Below are positions 53,420 to 63,000 of a stretch of DNA of 64,000 nucleotides, piece after piece (position 1 is the first letter of the stretch; each line of letters opens with the position of its first letter). The stretch lies in contig NZ_MKUD01000022.1 in the NCBI RefSeq assembly GCF_001898575.1, positions 51,006-115,005 on the forward strand. Direction: 5' to 3'. The notes under the pieces were generated by a model, which did no database searches, had not been told where the DNA came from, and worked only from the letters and a program-made list of their open reading frames with translations. The DNA is from Spirosoma sp. 48-14. GTDB taxonomy: Bacteria; Bacteroidota; Bacteroidia; Cytophagales; Spirosomataceae. The translations under genes were made by a program, and so were the position numbers.

Positions 53420-55423
53420 TTAAACATCCACTCGGGCGTATTTGGCATTTCGTTCGATAAAGTCGCGCCGGGGGGCTACCTCATCGCCCATCAGCGTCGA
53501 GAACACGTGGTCGGCATCAGCGGCTGATTCAACCGTTACCACTTTCAGGGTACGGGTATCTGGGTTCATTGTGGTACTCCAGAGCTGCTCGGCATTCATT
53601 TCGCCAAGACCTTTATACCGCTGAACACCTACATTTTCTTCTTTACCTGCACCAGCTAGTTCTTTTACGGCGGCTTCACGCTGGGCTTCCGTCCAGCAGT
53701 ACCGTTCTTCTTTCCCTTTTTTAACCAGGTAAAGCGGAGGCTGAGCAATGTATATGTAGCCGTTATCGATAAGGGCCTTCATGTTGCGATAAAACAACGT
53801 CAGAATCAGCGTCCGAATGTGGCTACCATCCACGTCGGCATCAGTCATGATGATGATTTTATGATACCGGAGCTTATCCAGGTTCATGATGGTTTCGTCA
53901 TCCTTTTTCTCAAGCCGAACGCCCAGGGCGGTCCAGATGTTTTTAATCTCTTCGTTCTCGTATACCTTATGTTCGAGCGCCTTTTCGACGTTCAGGATTT
54001 TACCACGCAGTGGCAGAATGGCCTGAAATGCCCGGTTACGACCTTGTTTGGCAGTACCGCCCGCCGAGTCACCCTCTACCAGATAAAGCTCACATTTTTC
54101 AGGATCTGTATCGGAGCAGTCGGCAAGCTTACCTGGCAGACCCATACCGCCCATAAAGTCTTTACGGTCGGCCATAATACGCTTATACGCCTGTTCGGCG
54201 GCCAGACGCGCCTGGGCGGATACGAGCACTTTCTTGACAATGCCAATGGCCGTTTTGGGGTTCTCTTCCAGCCAGGTTTCGAGCAGATCGGCCATTGCCT
54301 GGCTAACCGCACTCACTACCTCCTGGTTACCCAGCTTGGTTTTGGTCTGTCCTTCAAACTGAGGGTCCTGCACTTTTACCGAAATAACGGCGGTCAGGCC
54401 TTTGCGGAAGTCTTCTCCGCTAAACTGGACCTTCCCTGTATTTTTGGGCAGCTTATCGGCGTTGCGATCAGCGTAGTTTTTCAAAACGCGGGTCAGCGCC
54501 GAACGGAATCCCTGAACGTGTGTACCCCCTTCGTGGGTATTAATGTTGTTGACGTACGACTGCACATTCTCACCGGCTTCGTAATTGTAGACCAGCGCTA
54601 CCTGTACAGGGGTAGAGCCTTTATCGCTCTCCATGTAGATGGGCTTCATGCCGTCGAGCGAAGGACGGGTTTCGTCGAGATACTGAACAAACTCGATCAG
54701 GCCACCTTCGGAATAGAAATCATCCTGTCGAATTGGCTCACCTGCTTCATCTAGTTCGCGCAAATCGCTGAGGAAAATATGGATGCCTTTGTTCAAATAG
54801 GCCAGCTCGCGCAGACGACCAGCAACTGTATCGTATTTATAAACCGTTTCGGTGAAAATGCTGGCATCGGGTTTGAAGTGCGTCTTGGTGCCCGTATCAG
54901 ACGCTTCACCAATGATCCGAACATCATATTGAGGAACGCCAATCTTGTATTCCTGTTCGAAGATCTTGCCTTCGCGATGCACTTCGACCCGCACATCGGT
55001 TGAGAGCGCATTGACGCAGGATACACCAACGCCGTGCAGACCTCCCGAGACTTTATAGGTGTCTTTGTCGAACTTGCCACCCGCATGCAGAATGGTCATA
55101 GCAATTTCGAGGGCCGACTTGCCCATTTTTGTATTGATGCCTGTTGGGATTCCCCGACCATTATCCTGAACGGTAATGGAGTTGTCGGGATTAATCGTTA
55201 CGCTGATTTTATCGCAATAACCTGCCAGTGCTTCATCGATCGAGTTGTCAACGACCTCCCAGATCAGGTGGTGTAAGCCCCGTATACCAACATCGCCGAT
55301 GTACATAGATGGGCGTTTGCGAACGGCCTCCAGACCTTCTAAAACAGTGATGTTATCGGCACCATAGTTGCTGTTGGGTGTGGTCGCTGCAGGAGCATCA
55401 GCTTCAATCAATTCGTTGGTCAT
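53420..55423 (-). CDS. gyrB: DNA gyrase subunit B
   Basis: The 667-residue ATPase subunit of gyrase introduces negative supercoils. Seen are YIGDVGIRGLHHLIWEVVDNSIDEA (ATP-binding N-terminus), the ATP loop QDNGRGIPTG, GGLHGVGVSCVNALS, the Toprim motif LYLVEGDSAGGTAKQGRNR, the PLRGKILNVEKA segment and the DTD-type DADVDGSHI. The C-terminal VQRYKGLGEMN is typical of GyrB rather than ParE, with ParE also possible in Bacteroidota. It stands alone without gyrA. A long antisense frame inside it is a shadow. Confidence 0.93.
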   Translation of the reverse strand: MTNELIEADAPAATTPNSNYGADNITVLEGLEAVRKRPSMYIGDVGIRGLHHLIWEVVDNSIDEALAGYCDKISVTINPDNSITVQDNGRGIPTGINTKMGKSALEIAMTILHAGGKFDKDTYKVSGGLHGVGVSCVNALSTDVRVEVHREGKIFEQEYKIGVPQYDVRIIGEASDTGTKTHFKPDASIFTETVYKYDTVAGRLRELAYLNKGIHIFLSDLRELDEAGEPIRQDDFYSEGGLIEFVQYLDETRPSLDGMKPIYMESDKGSTPVQVALVYNYEAGENVQSYVNNINTHEGGTHVQGFRSALTRVLKNYADRNADKLPKNTGKVQFSGEDFRKGLTAVISVKVQDPQFEGQTKTKLGNQEVVSAVSQAMADLLETWLEENPKTAIGIVKKVLVSAQARLAAEQAYKRIMADRKDFMGGMGLPGKLADCSDTDPEKCELYLVEGDSAGGTAKQGRNRAFQAILPLRGKILNVEKALEHKVYENEEIKNIWTALGVRLEKKDDETIMNLDKLRYHKIIIMTDADVDGSHIRTLILTLFYRNMKALIDNGYIYIAQPPLYLVKKGKEERYCWTEAQREAAVKELAGAGKEENVGVQRYKGLGEMNAEQLWSTTMNPDTRTLKVVTVESAADADHVFSTLMGDEVAPRRDFIERNAKYARVDV

Positions 55424-55793
55424 ATCAGAATGAAAAAATGTCAGAAATCTGTTGTTTAAGGTTTAGGAATTTCGATGGTTCTGTATAATGTTACAGATTG
55501 TAAAAATACAAAATTCTTTCGTCTTTTCCTATCCCTTTTGACAAGATTGGCTTAATATACAAAAAAATATTCTGATTCACAATAAATACCCCTTTTGTAG
55601 TTTCTGTGCAGGTTTTTAGGGGATGCACGTTTTTTCTGACGATGATTCGGTGGCTTGATCAAGACTGAAAAAATACGACTTTATACCGCTTTTGGCAGAA
55701 GGCATTATTTCTAAAAAAAGTATTATTAGGGTAATGAAAAAAGTGAAGCCAAATCACATTGATTTGGCTTCACTTTTTGTCTGTTTTTTACCG
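55424..55793. other. 370-nt spacer between gyrB and the hypothetical gene
   Basis: This AT-rich spacer contains a strong terminator (55738-55778) at the end of the upstream gene and presumably the gyrB promoter, whose boxes I could not fix. No protein-like frame or RNA is seen. Confidence 0.45.
55738..55778 (-). terminator. 18-bp perfect hairpin terminator
   Basis: AAAAAGTGAAGCCAAATC (55738-55755) pairs with GATTTGGCTTCACTTTTT (55761-55778) around a 5-nt loop. It lies 16 nt downstream of the hypothetical gene's stop (minus strand) and has A/T tracts on both sides. Confidence 0.93.
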
Positions 55794-56198
55794 CTAATCC
55801 TCTGGGTAGGGGATATAAACGAAGCCTGCAAAGTCTCCATGTACCACGAATAAACAGCAGTACTCGTCAGGCTTTTTGTAGTTCTCTTTCCACAAATCGA
55901 CAGATTCCCTGCCAATAAGGGCTCGTTGGATAAACTCGTCCAGAAATGAGGCTTTGTAATTCCACTGATTGTCTAATTCATTAGCACCGAACAGTAGTTG
56001 ACCCATAGGTACTTCCCGTCGGGAAGCGACAAAAATGGGATAGTCGGAAAAGCCACGTTTTCGAATCTGGTAAGAGGCTTCTTTCAACTGATCGGCCACT
56101 TTAACAAAATCCGATGAAATTATGCCCATTAACTCCTGATTCACATCGTAGGAGTTAGCATCGTCAAGTAGCGTATTTTCGTTGCTGTGGTTAATCAT
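55794..56198 (-). CDS. Conserved Bacteroidota protein of unknown function
   Basis: I chose the ATG at 56198 (MINHSNENTLLDDANSYDVN); a longer frame from 56249 would translate through a hairpin. The 134-residue protein is mixed alpha/beta: NQELMGIISSDFVKVADQLKEASYQIRKRGFSDYPIFVASRREVPMGQ, then LIGRESVDLWKENYKKPDEYCCLFVVHGDFAGFVYIPYPED. Proteins like this sit beside ald and tsaE in many Bacteroidota and are all hypothetical. No motif suggests a catalytic role. Confidence 0.72.
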   Translation of the reverse strand: MINHSNENTLLDDANSYDVNQELMGIISSDFVKVADQLKEASYQIRKRGFSDYPIFVASRREVPMGQLLFGANELDNQWNYKASFLDEFIQRALIGRESVDLWKENYKKPDEYCCLFVVHGDFAGFVYIPYPED

Positions 56199-56214
56199 GT
56201 TCTTTAAGGAGTTA

Positions 56215-56295
56215 GGAATTAGGAGCGAGAAGTGAGCATGCTGGCGCATGTTTTTTGTTGTTGCGCCAGCATGCTCACCTCTCGCTCCTAATTCC
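56215..56295. repeat. 34-bp hairpin of 7-nt words between ald and the hypothetical gene
   Basis: Arms 56215-56248 and 56262-56295 match at 33 of 34 positions. The arm has the same words as the hairpins at 40757 and 50828 (AGCGAGA, AGTGAGC) followed by a GC-rich core CATGCTGGCGCA. It lies 16 nt upstream of the 56198 start. Confidence 0.95.
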
Positions 56296-56307
56296 TCAAT
56301 ACTGTTT

Positions 56308-57519
56308 TTAAAACCGTGCTGCCAGCAGGAGGTCCAGATCTTTGAACCGCATGTTGAACTTACGGGCGATATAAGCGTTTGTTAATGTTCCCTTGTGTGT
56401 ATAAACACCTTTCATAAACCAACGGTTCGCGTACATCATCTGCTCAATACCGCCCGTGGTGCCGGTTTCGAGCAGAAACGGTAAAAATATATTACTGAGA
56501 GCCATACTGGCCGTATGCGCTACTCTAGCCGCTATGTTGGGCACGCAGTAATGAATAACCCCCATATGTTTGTAGGTAGGATTTTTATGGGTTGTCATTC
56601 GTGAGGTTTCGAAGTTGCCACCCTGATCGATGGATACGTCGATGATGACTGAGCCAGGTTTCATACGGCCTACCATTTCTTCCGTCACCACTACCGGACT
56701 TAGTCCATCTTCGGCCCGCATGGCACCAATCACCACATCGGCCCGCTGAACGGCCTCGGCCAGGGTGTCGGAGGCAATGATGGAAGTGTACACGTGCTGT
56801 CCAACTGCGTATTTGAGCCGCTGAAGTTTATACAGGTACTTGTCGAAAACCTTTACTTCGGCACCCATTCCCAGCGCCATTCGAATGGCATATTCTGTGA
56901 CAGTACCTGCCCCCAGCATCACCACTTTTGTTGGCGGAACGCCCGTAATACCGCCGAGGATGATACCCCGGCCGTTGGCCGCATTGCTAAGGTACTCGCC
57001 AGCGATGAGCATAACCGTACTGCCCGCAATTTCGCTCATCGACCGAATCACAGGTAGTCCGCCTGACTGATCTTCAATATACTCGTATCCAAAAGCGGTC
57101 AGGTTTTTTTCGTTGATTTTCTCGAAATAAGACCGATCATGGGCAGGCAGGTTGAGGGCGGAGATGACCGTACTGCCCGACTGGATAAATTCGAACTCAC
57201 CGTCGATAAGTGGCTCAACTTTCAGGATCAAATTGGCCGTATAGACTTCTTTGGGCGATTGCGCAATCTGCGCACCGGCTTCGCTGTATTCCGTGTCGGA
57301 AAAATTAGCTTTTTCACCAGCGCCCTGCTCCACAATGACGTTATGGCCATGTCGAACCAGAATGGCCACCGCTTCGGGCGTAAGCGCAATACGATTCTCC
57401 TGAAGCGATACTTCTTTAGGCAAGCCAATAAGCAGACCATTTCGATTGGTCTTTACGGCTTGCAGTGCTTCTTTCGGATATAGGGCCGTTTGCTTGGCCA
57501 ATTCCTCAAATCCAGTCAC
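56308..57519 (-). CDS. ald: Alanine dehydrogenase (alaDH/PNT family)
   Basis: The 403-residue enzyme oxidises alanine to pyruvate with NAD. After about 28 extra N-terminal residues come LLIGLPKEVSLQENRIALTPEAVAILVRHGHNVIVEQGAG, then the nucleotide motif VVMLGAGTVTEYAIRMALGMGAEVKVFD and the C-terminal HYCVPNIAARVAHTASMALSN. The Ald family is about 370, so it is 30 residues long at the ends. Proton-translocating transhydrogenase alpha is a related alternative, but the size fits Ald. Confidence 0.9.
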   Translation of the reverse strand: MTGFEELAKQTALYPKEALQAVKTNRNGLLIGLPKEVSLQENRIALTPEAVAILVRHGHNVIVEQGAGEKANFSDTEYSEAGAQIAQSPKEVYTANLILKVEPLIDGEFEFIQSGSTVISALNLPAHDRSYFEKINEKNLTAFGYEYIEDQSGGLPVIRSMSEIAGSTVMLIAGEYLSNAANGRGIILGGITGVPPTKVVMLGAGTVTEYAIRMALGMGAEVKVFDKYLYKLQRLKYAVGQHVYTSIIASDTLAEAVQRADVVIGAMRAEDGLSPVVVTEEMVGRMKPGSVIIDVSIDQGGNFETSRMTTHKNPTYKHMGVIHYCVPNIAARVAHTASMALSNIFLPFLLETGTTGGIEQMMYANRWFMKGVYTHKGTLTNAYIARKFNMRFKDLDLLLAARF

Positions 57520-57533
57520 TTGTAAAACGTTTA

Positions 57534-57616
57534 CGGTTTACAGTCTGCGGTTTATAGTGGATTAACGCAACAAAGGTTTTCGCGTTGGGCCACCGTAAGT
57601 CGTATACTGTAAACTG
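57534..57616. repeat. Imperfect 35-nt-arm hairpin between ald and tsaE
   Basis: Arms 57534-57568 and 57582-57616 match at about 25 of 35 positions. The left arm opens CGGTTTACAGTCTGCGG, related to the perfect hairpin at 16297-16360. It shows the same word family in a decayed state. Confidence 0.75.
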
Positions 57617-57626
57617 AATACCGAAA

Positions 57627-58055
57627 CTAGTCAATCAATGTAGCGTCCACGGTTCGGTGACCGTCTGAATCGACCGATAGATGGACCTGATAATAGGTTG
57701 CTGGCCAGAGCGAGCGAATTCGTTCGGGCCATTCAATGAAACAGTAATCACCTGAATCGAAATATTCCTCAATACCAATATCTAATGCTTCAACTTCATT
57801 ACGGAGTCGATAACAGTCGAAATGATATACGGAATGACCTTCATGCGTAGTGTATTCATTTACGATGGAAAACGTTGGGCTTTGGACTATGCTGATAACG
57901 CCCAGCGCTCTACAAAGTTCTTTAATAAGCGTTGTTTTACCAGCACCCATGTCGCCTTCGAATAGCCACACCGACTGCCCGCGTCCCTCAGCCAATAAGT
58001 TGTGGGCTATCTGACTGAGTTGATCGAGTTGAGTCGTGTGTAGTTTCATAAACAT
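57627..58055 (-). CDS. tsaE: tRNA threonylcarbamoyladenosine biosynthesis ATPase TsaE
   Basis: The 142-residue protein has the TsaE Walker A GDMGAGKTTLIKELCRALG, the EYFDSGDYCFIEWPERI segment (Walker B plus Trp/Glu motif) and the N-terminal QLDQLSQIAHNLLAEG. It works with TsaB, TsaC and TsaD to make t6A37 in ANN-decoding tRNAs. Start could be 58055 or the ATG 6 nt further in. It lies directly upstream of ald on the same strand. Confidence 0.93.
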   Translation of the reverse strand: MFMKLHTTQLDQLSQIAHNLLAEGRGQSVWLFEGDMGAGKTTLIKELCRALGVISIVQSPTFSIVNEYTTHEGHSVYHFDCYRLRNEVEALDIGIEEYFDSGDYCFIEWPERIRSLWPATYYQVHLSVDSDGHRTVDATLID

Positions 58056-58145
58056 GTAACAGGAACGGCCCGCAAAGATACAGATTTTTTAGGCTGCATA
58101 CGTGGTTATTCTCCCTTTGCCTGATCCAGCAACGTTGTAGAAACA

Positions 58146-58183
58146 AAAGTGGCCAACAGGAAAAATTACCTATTGGCCACTTT
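58146..58183 (-). terminator. Terminator of the susC-susD operon
   Basis: AAAGTGGCCAA (58146-58156) pairs with TTGGCCACTTT (58173-58183), extended by AGG/CCT. Reading leftward, a T-tract (TTTTG) follows. It lies 50 nt after the susD stop. Confidence 0.9.
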
Positions 58184-58232
58184 ATTGGAGAGAAGGATAT
58201 ATAGGTTTACGACTATACGCCTTTACGATTCA

Positions 58233-59960
58233 TTAATAGCCTGGGTTTTGTGTTAATGTTTCCTTTCCATCTTTTTTACTGTTGAAAATTTCCTGGATAG
58301 GAATCGGGAAATACTCATGCTTGCCTTTTACGAACGTAACGCCTTTCAGGTAAATCCGTTTCGATGCCTCGGCTGTGTAATAGGCATTGAGTGTCTGGTC
58401 AGCTACGCCCCAGCGTACCAGGTCGAACCGACGGTGGCCTTCCATACCAAACTCCAGGCGCTCCTCAAATTGGACAGCTTTGCGAGCCGTAGCCTGATCG
58501 GTCCAGGCATTTGTGTATTCTTTAATCAGGTAATTGGCGGCAGCAGTTCCATCCGCATTTTTGACAAACCCATCTGGATTCGCAGCCCTACGGCGAATCT
58601 GGTTCACATAGGCGCGGGCTTTATTCAGATCGCCAATTTCCGTTTCGATCTCGGCCAGCCAGAGCAGTACGTGGCTGTAGCGAATCATACGGTAGTTATT
58701 GGCATTCAAACGTGGGTTACCAGCGAAGGTATTGGTCCCAACATCCGACTTATACATGACGTGTTTCTTCGGTGAATAAGGGCCACCGTATGACTGATCA
58801 CGCACATAGGCTTTACCTGGATGAACCCCCCAATCAAGGTAAGGAATACCCCGCCGACCGACTGTGTGATCCAGGCGAGGATCCACTGTGCCGGCATAAG
58901 GCGTAAAAGGAGCCGTTGATTCGATGCCCTGGTCATTGGTCAGGTCAGTAGCATTGAATGAGTCGACCAGTGGTAAACCGTTAGCGTCCGTTTTGAAGGA
59001 GTTGACTAAATTTTGTGAGGGTTGGAAGAAGCCGCAGCAGGTTGTTACGCCACCACCACCGTAGGGGTAGTTCAGCGTGGAACCGATATTGCCGTTTTCG
59101 CCACCCGGAGCCCCATCGTTTACCGAATATTGTACCTCAAAAATCGATTCGGCGTTATTGTTCGTGACTGCTCTGAAGTTATCATGATACTTATCGACCA
59201 GCTTGTACTGCCCACTGGCAACAATGGCTTCGAGCAAGGGTTTCGCTTCCGCGTATTTTTTCTGGAACAGGTAAGCTTTGCCTAATTCGGCAGCCGCAGC
59301 CCATTTAGTTGGTCGACCTACCGACGTCTGTTTGGTTGGCAAAACATCGTAAGCGGCTTTCAGGTCAGCCACAATGTTCGGCCAGATGTCGACGTTATTC
59401 GGAACCTTGGTGCTCTCCAGGTCATTCGGATTGTAGATTTTCTCGTCGATGTAAGGTACCATGTTGAACATCTTTTTGAGTTCAAAATGGAAGTGTCCCC
59501 GCAGGAACCGGGCTTCGGCAGTTACCTGTGCTTTTTCCGCATCGGTCATATCCTTTACCGCCGTGAGGGCCTGTAAAACGTCGTTTGCACGGGCGATTCC
59601 GTCGTACATACCCCGCCATTTACCCCGGAAGTAGATGTTATCTGACTGGCTATTACCCTGTTCGATCAGCGAGATAGGAGGCTGGTCACCGGCAATGGTT
59701 CCTTTGTAGGCATCATCGCTGGCTACACTGCCGTATACCCAGTTGTCGGCCCCTACGTTGTAGGAACGATAAGCGCCTTCGGCAGTAGCCCAGCCATCCA
59801 GCAGCGAATAGACGCCAATCAATAGCGCATTGACCCCAACCTTATTTTGCAGCGTCGTAACGGCCAATGCGGCTTTAGGTTGTACGTCCAGAAATTTGTC
59901 GGAGCAGGACGTAGCCACTGCCAGACAGAAGATGGTTATGAATAAGGTGATTTTTTTCAT
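58233..59960 (-). CDS. SusD/RagB-family nutrient-binding lipoprotein
   Basis: The 575-residue outer-membrane lipoprotein starts MKKITLFITIFCLAVATSC with Cys19. The mature protein has the SusD/RagB fold: TPR-like helices DVLQALTAVKDMTDAEKAQVTAEARFLRGHFHFEL, then RPTKWAAAAELGKAYLFQKKYAEAKPLLEAIV, and the C-terminal RxxRRF-type region VQFEERLEFGMEGHRRFDLVRWG. It caps the SusC pore and captures oligosaccharide or peptide ligands. It lies downstream of susC on the same strand. Substrate cannot be told; there are no glycosidases in the window. Confidence 0.93.
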   Translation of the reverse strand: MKKITLFITIFCLAVATSCSDKFLDVQPKAALAVTTLQNKVGVNALLIGVYSLLDGWATAEGAYRSYNVGADNWVYGSVASDDAYKGTIAGDQPPISLIEQGNSQSDNIYFRGKWRGMYDGIARANDVLQALTAVKDMTDAEKAQVTAEARFLRGHFHFELKKMFNMVPYIDEKIYNPNDLESTKVPNNVDIWPNIVADLKAAYDVLPTKQTSVGRPTKWAAAAELGKAYLFQKKYAEAKPLLEAIVASGQYKLVDKYHDNFRAVTNNNAESIFEVQYSVNDGAPGGENGNIGSTLNYPYGGGGVTTCCGFFQPSQNLVNSFKTDANGLPLVDSFNATDLTNDQGIESTAPFTPYAGTVDPRLDHTVGRRGIPYLDWGVHPGKAYVRDQSYGGPYSPKKHVMYKSDVGTNTFAGNPRLNANNYRMIRYSHVLLWLAEIETEIGDLNKARAYVNQIRRRAANPDGFVKNADGTAAANYLIKEYTNAWTDQATARKAVQFEERLEFGMEGHRRFDLVRWGVADQTLNAYYTAEASKRIYLKGVTFVKGKHEYFPIPIQEIFNSKKDGKETLTQNPGY

Positions 59961-59971
59961 GATAATGGTTT

Positions 59972-60027
59972 TATGTATGATGTAGAAAATAGGGTGTATG
60001 AACGCCCTATATCTTACATCCTATATC
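59972..60027. repeat. Imperfect hairpin in the susC-susD gap
   Basis: Arms 59972-59997 and 60002-60027 match at about 19 of 26 positions. The arm includes ATGTATGATGTAG, the word family of the perfect hairpin at 43488. It lies 12 nt from the susD start and 6 nt from the susC stop, so it could set the ratio of the two proteins. Confidence 0.7.
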
Positions 60028-60032
60028 AGACA

Positions 60033-63000
60033 TCAGAACGACAGATTTAAACCCACAAGAATCGTTTTGGCGACTGGATACGAGCCACCATCGACGCCAA
60101 TCTGACGGTCGTTACCGGCGGTATAATTACGCAGGTTGATTTCAGGGTCCATACCAGAGTATTTCGTAACCGTAAACAGGTTCTGACCCTGGATATATAC
60201 CGACGTAGCACCCATCTTCAGTTTGTTTAGCAGCGTTTGCGGCAGTTGGTAGGTTAACTGGATATTTTTCATCCGGAAATATGAGCCGCTTTCCAGGTAA
60301 TAGGTCGATGGCAGGATACTGATCTGATCACTCGCTCTAAGCTGAGGGAGAATAGCATCGGTTTTGCCTGGCCGCCATGAGTCATAAAGCATTCGGGTAC
60401 TGCGATTTCCAGCAAACGTTGGGAAATCTGTCCAGTACTTCACGTAGTTGAAAATCTGATTCCCCTGCACGCCCTGGCCAAATAAAGTCAGGCCAAAGTT
60501 TTTGTAGTTCAGATTGATGTTCAGGCCATACGTGAATTTAGGGTGGGGGTTGCCAATGATACTCAGATCGCCTGAATTGATGACACCATCACCATTGACA
60601 TCCCGGAACTTGAAACGACCAGCCACATTTTCAGGATTATTCGCTGTCGTTGCGCCAAATTGAGGGAGGTACGCTTTAGCTTCTTCGTTCGTCTGGAAAA
60701 TGCCATCAATGGTATAGCCGAAGAACGACGCGATTGGATAGTTCTGCTGGGTCACAACGAAGTTCTGAATCCGTTCGTCGTTGATGCCGAAGTACTGCGT
60801 GCTTGGATCGCCGTTGGTTTTGGTGACCGTGTTCCGATAGGTGCTGAAATTCGCTCCGATGTTATACGTTAGGCCACTGCTGCCGATTTTGTCGCCATAG
60901 TTGATCATGAGGTCAATACCTCGGTTGCGCATTTCGCCAATGTTCTGGAATGGGTTCGTAGCTACCCCTTGTGTGAGTGGTGCCGATACTGGGAACAGCA
61001 TATCGCTTGTGGTACGTGTGTACCAGTCGAAATTAACTGTCAGGCGATTCTTTAACAGGCTGGCGTCAAAACCGATGTTCAGGCTGGTTGTGGTTTCCCA
61101 TTTGGCCTTCGCATTACCGAACTGCGTCAGTTCATATCCCGGTACGGCTGAGGTACGGGTACCGTTGATGTCGTAGAACGATGTAGCTGGGTTGGTGCTG
61201 AACTGCGTAAATGAGTTATAGTTACCAATTTCCTGGTTACCCGTCTGGCCCAGACCTGCCCGGAATTTCAGATCATCAACCAACGTAAGAGGTTTAAAGA
61301 AATTTTCTTTCGAAACCCGCCAGCCCACACTGGCAGCCGGGAATACCGCCGACCGATATTCGGGAGCAAAACGGGAAGATCGGTCCCGACGGATGGTCAG
61401 ATCGATCAGATACTTATCGTCGAGCGCGTAGTTGACTTTCGCAAATTCAGAGGCCAGCCGCCAGTTAGAGGCACCCCCGTTGTTGGTCTGAACGCCCGTA
61501 CCTGCACTCAGATAACGGTTCTCAATGTCATCGACAGCGAAGTTGGTTCGGGTTGCATCAAAGGTTTCGAAGTAGTTTTTGATCGATTCCGTACCTGCAA
61601 TGACATTGAAACGGTGCCGATCACCCAGCGACAGGTTGTAGGTCAGCGTGTTATACCAGGTCCAGGTCCACTCGTAGTTGTTATTGGTGGTAAGCTGGTT
61701 CGATCCACGGGCTTCCGCTGATTCAATGTCTCGGATGATGTAGTTGCGGTAGTTGTACAGGTTATAGTCGATACCGAAACTGGTACGGGCCGTCAGATTC
61801 GGCAGAATGTCTACCTCAGCGAATGCGTTGCCGAACAGACGAATTTCTTTCTGAACGTTGTCTTTGTTTCGATACAGGAGAGCAACCGGGTTGTTGGCGT
61901 TGTCAAGATCACCACCGCGTGTACCGGCAAAATTTCCGGCTACGTCATATACAGGAATGATGGGCTGAATACGGTAGGCAAATGAAATGGGGTTGCTTTC
62001 GGCGTTATTCCCGTTGGCCTGGGCAATACGCTCGCCATAGGCTACCTGAAAGTTCTGCCCCACGCGCACCCGCTTGTTGACGTTGAATTCCGTATTGGCT
62101 CGCAACGAATACCGTTTGTAGCCGGTATACTTCATAATCCCATCCTGGTTGAAGTAGTTTAGCGACATGGCATACCGTCCGTTTTCATTACCGCCCGATA
62201 CACCTAGCTGGTGATTCTGAATAGGAGCAGTCTGAAAAATTTCTTCCAGCCAGTTTGTTCCTACCTTGTTCGCTTTGGTGATCAGCAGGAAGTTAGGCGA
62301 GTTAATGTCATTGTTGTAGTTCTTATACGTTCCATCCGGGTTTAAGGCTACGCGTGGGTCGCTAGCCGAAGCACCACTGGGCAGTACAAAATCGGGGATT
62401 ACGGGCGTTGGGCCATTTCCAAACTGTGAGTGTACCGGATTGCCATTGGCACCCACTACACCCGAATTGATACGGGACTCCCAGGTGAGTTGGGCATACT
62501 CCTGTGTATTGAGCATATCCAGGAGTTTGCCATGACGCTGGGAGCCATAATACACGTCGTACGTGAATTTCGGCTTACCAGCTTTCCCTTTCTTGGTCGT
62601 GATAATGACCACGCCGTTACCAGCCCGTGAACCATAAATAGAGGCTGCCGAAGCATCTTTCAGAATTTGCATACTCTCAACGTCATTAAGATTCAGCGTG
62701 TTGAGGTTACCTTTTGTGGGAACGCCGTCAACTACATAAAGTGGTGAGTTGTCGTTGATGGTACCGAACCCACGAATACGGACCATTACGCCACCACCGG
62801 GGGCGTTCTCGTTACCGACCTGAACACCTGCCACGCGGCCTTGTAAAGCCTGGCCTACGTTAGTGGATGGTACGGATAATAGTTGTTTGGTATCGACTGT
62901 AGCAACGGCACCGGTAATATCCCGTTTGGCCTGTGCGCCATAGCCCGTTACAACCACTTCACTCAGAGTCTTGATATCGGGAGCCAATGTGATGTCTACA

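Noticed and set aside
53819..54754. 311-codon open frame on the + strand inside gyrB
   Set aside because: It lies wholly antisense to the well-conserved gyrB coding sequence and shows no family-like motifs; codon structure of the GC-balanced gene produces it.
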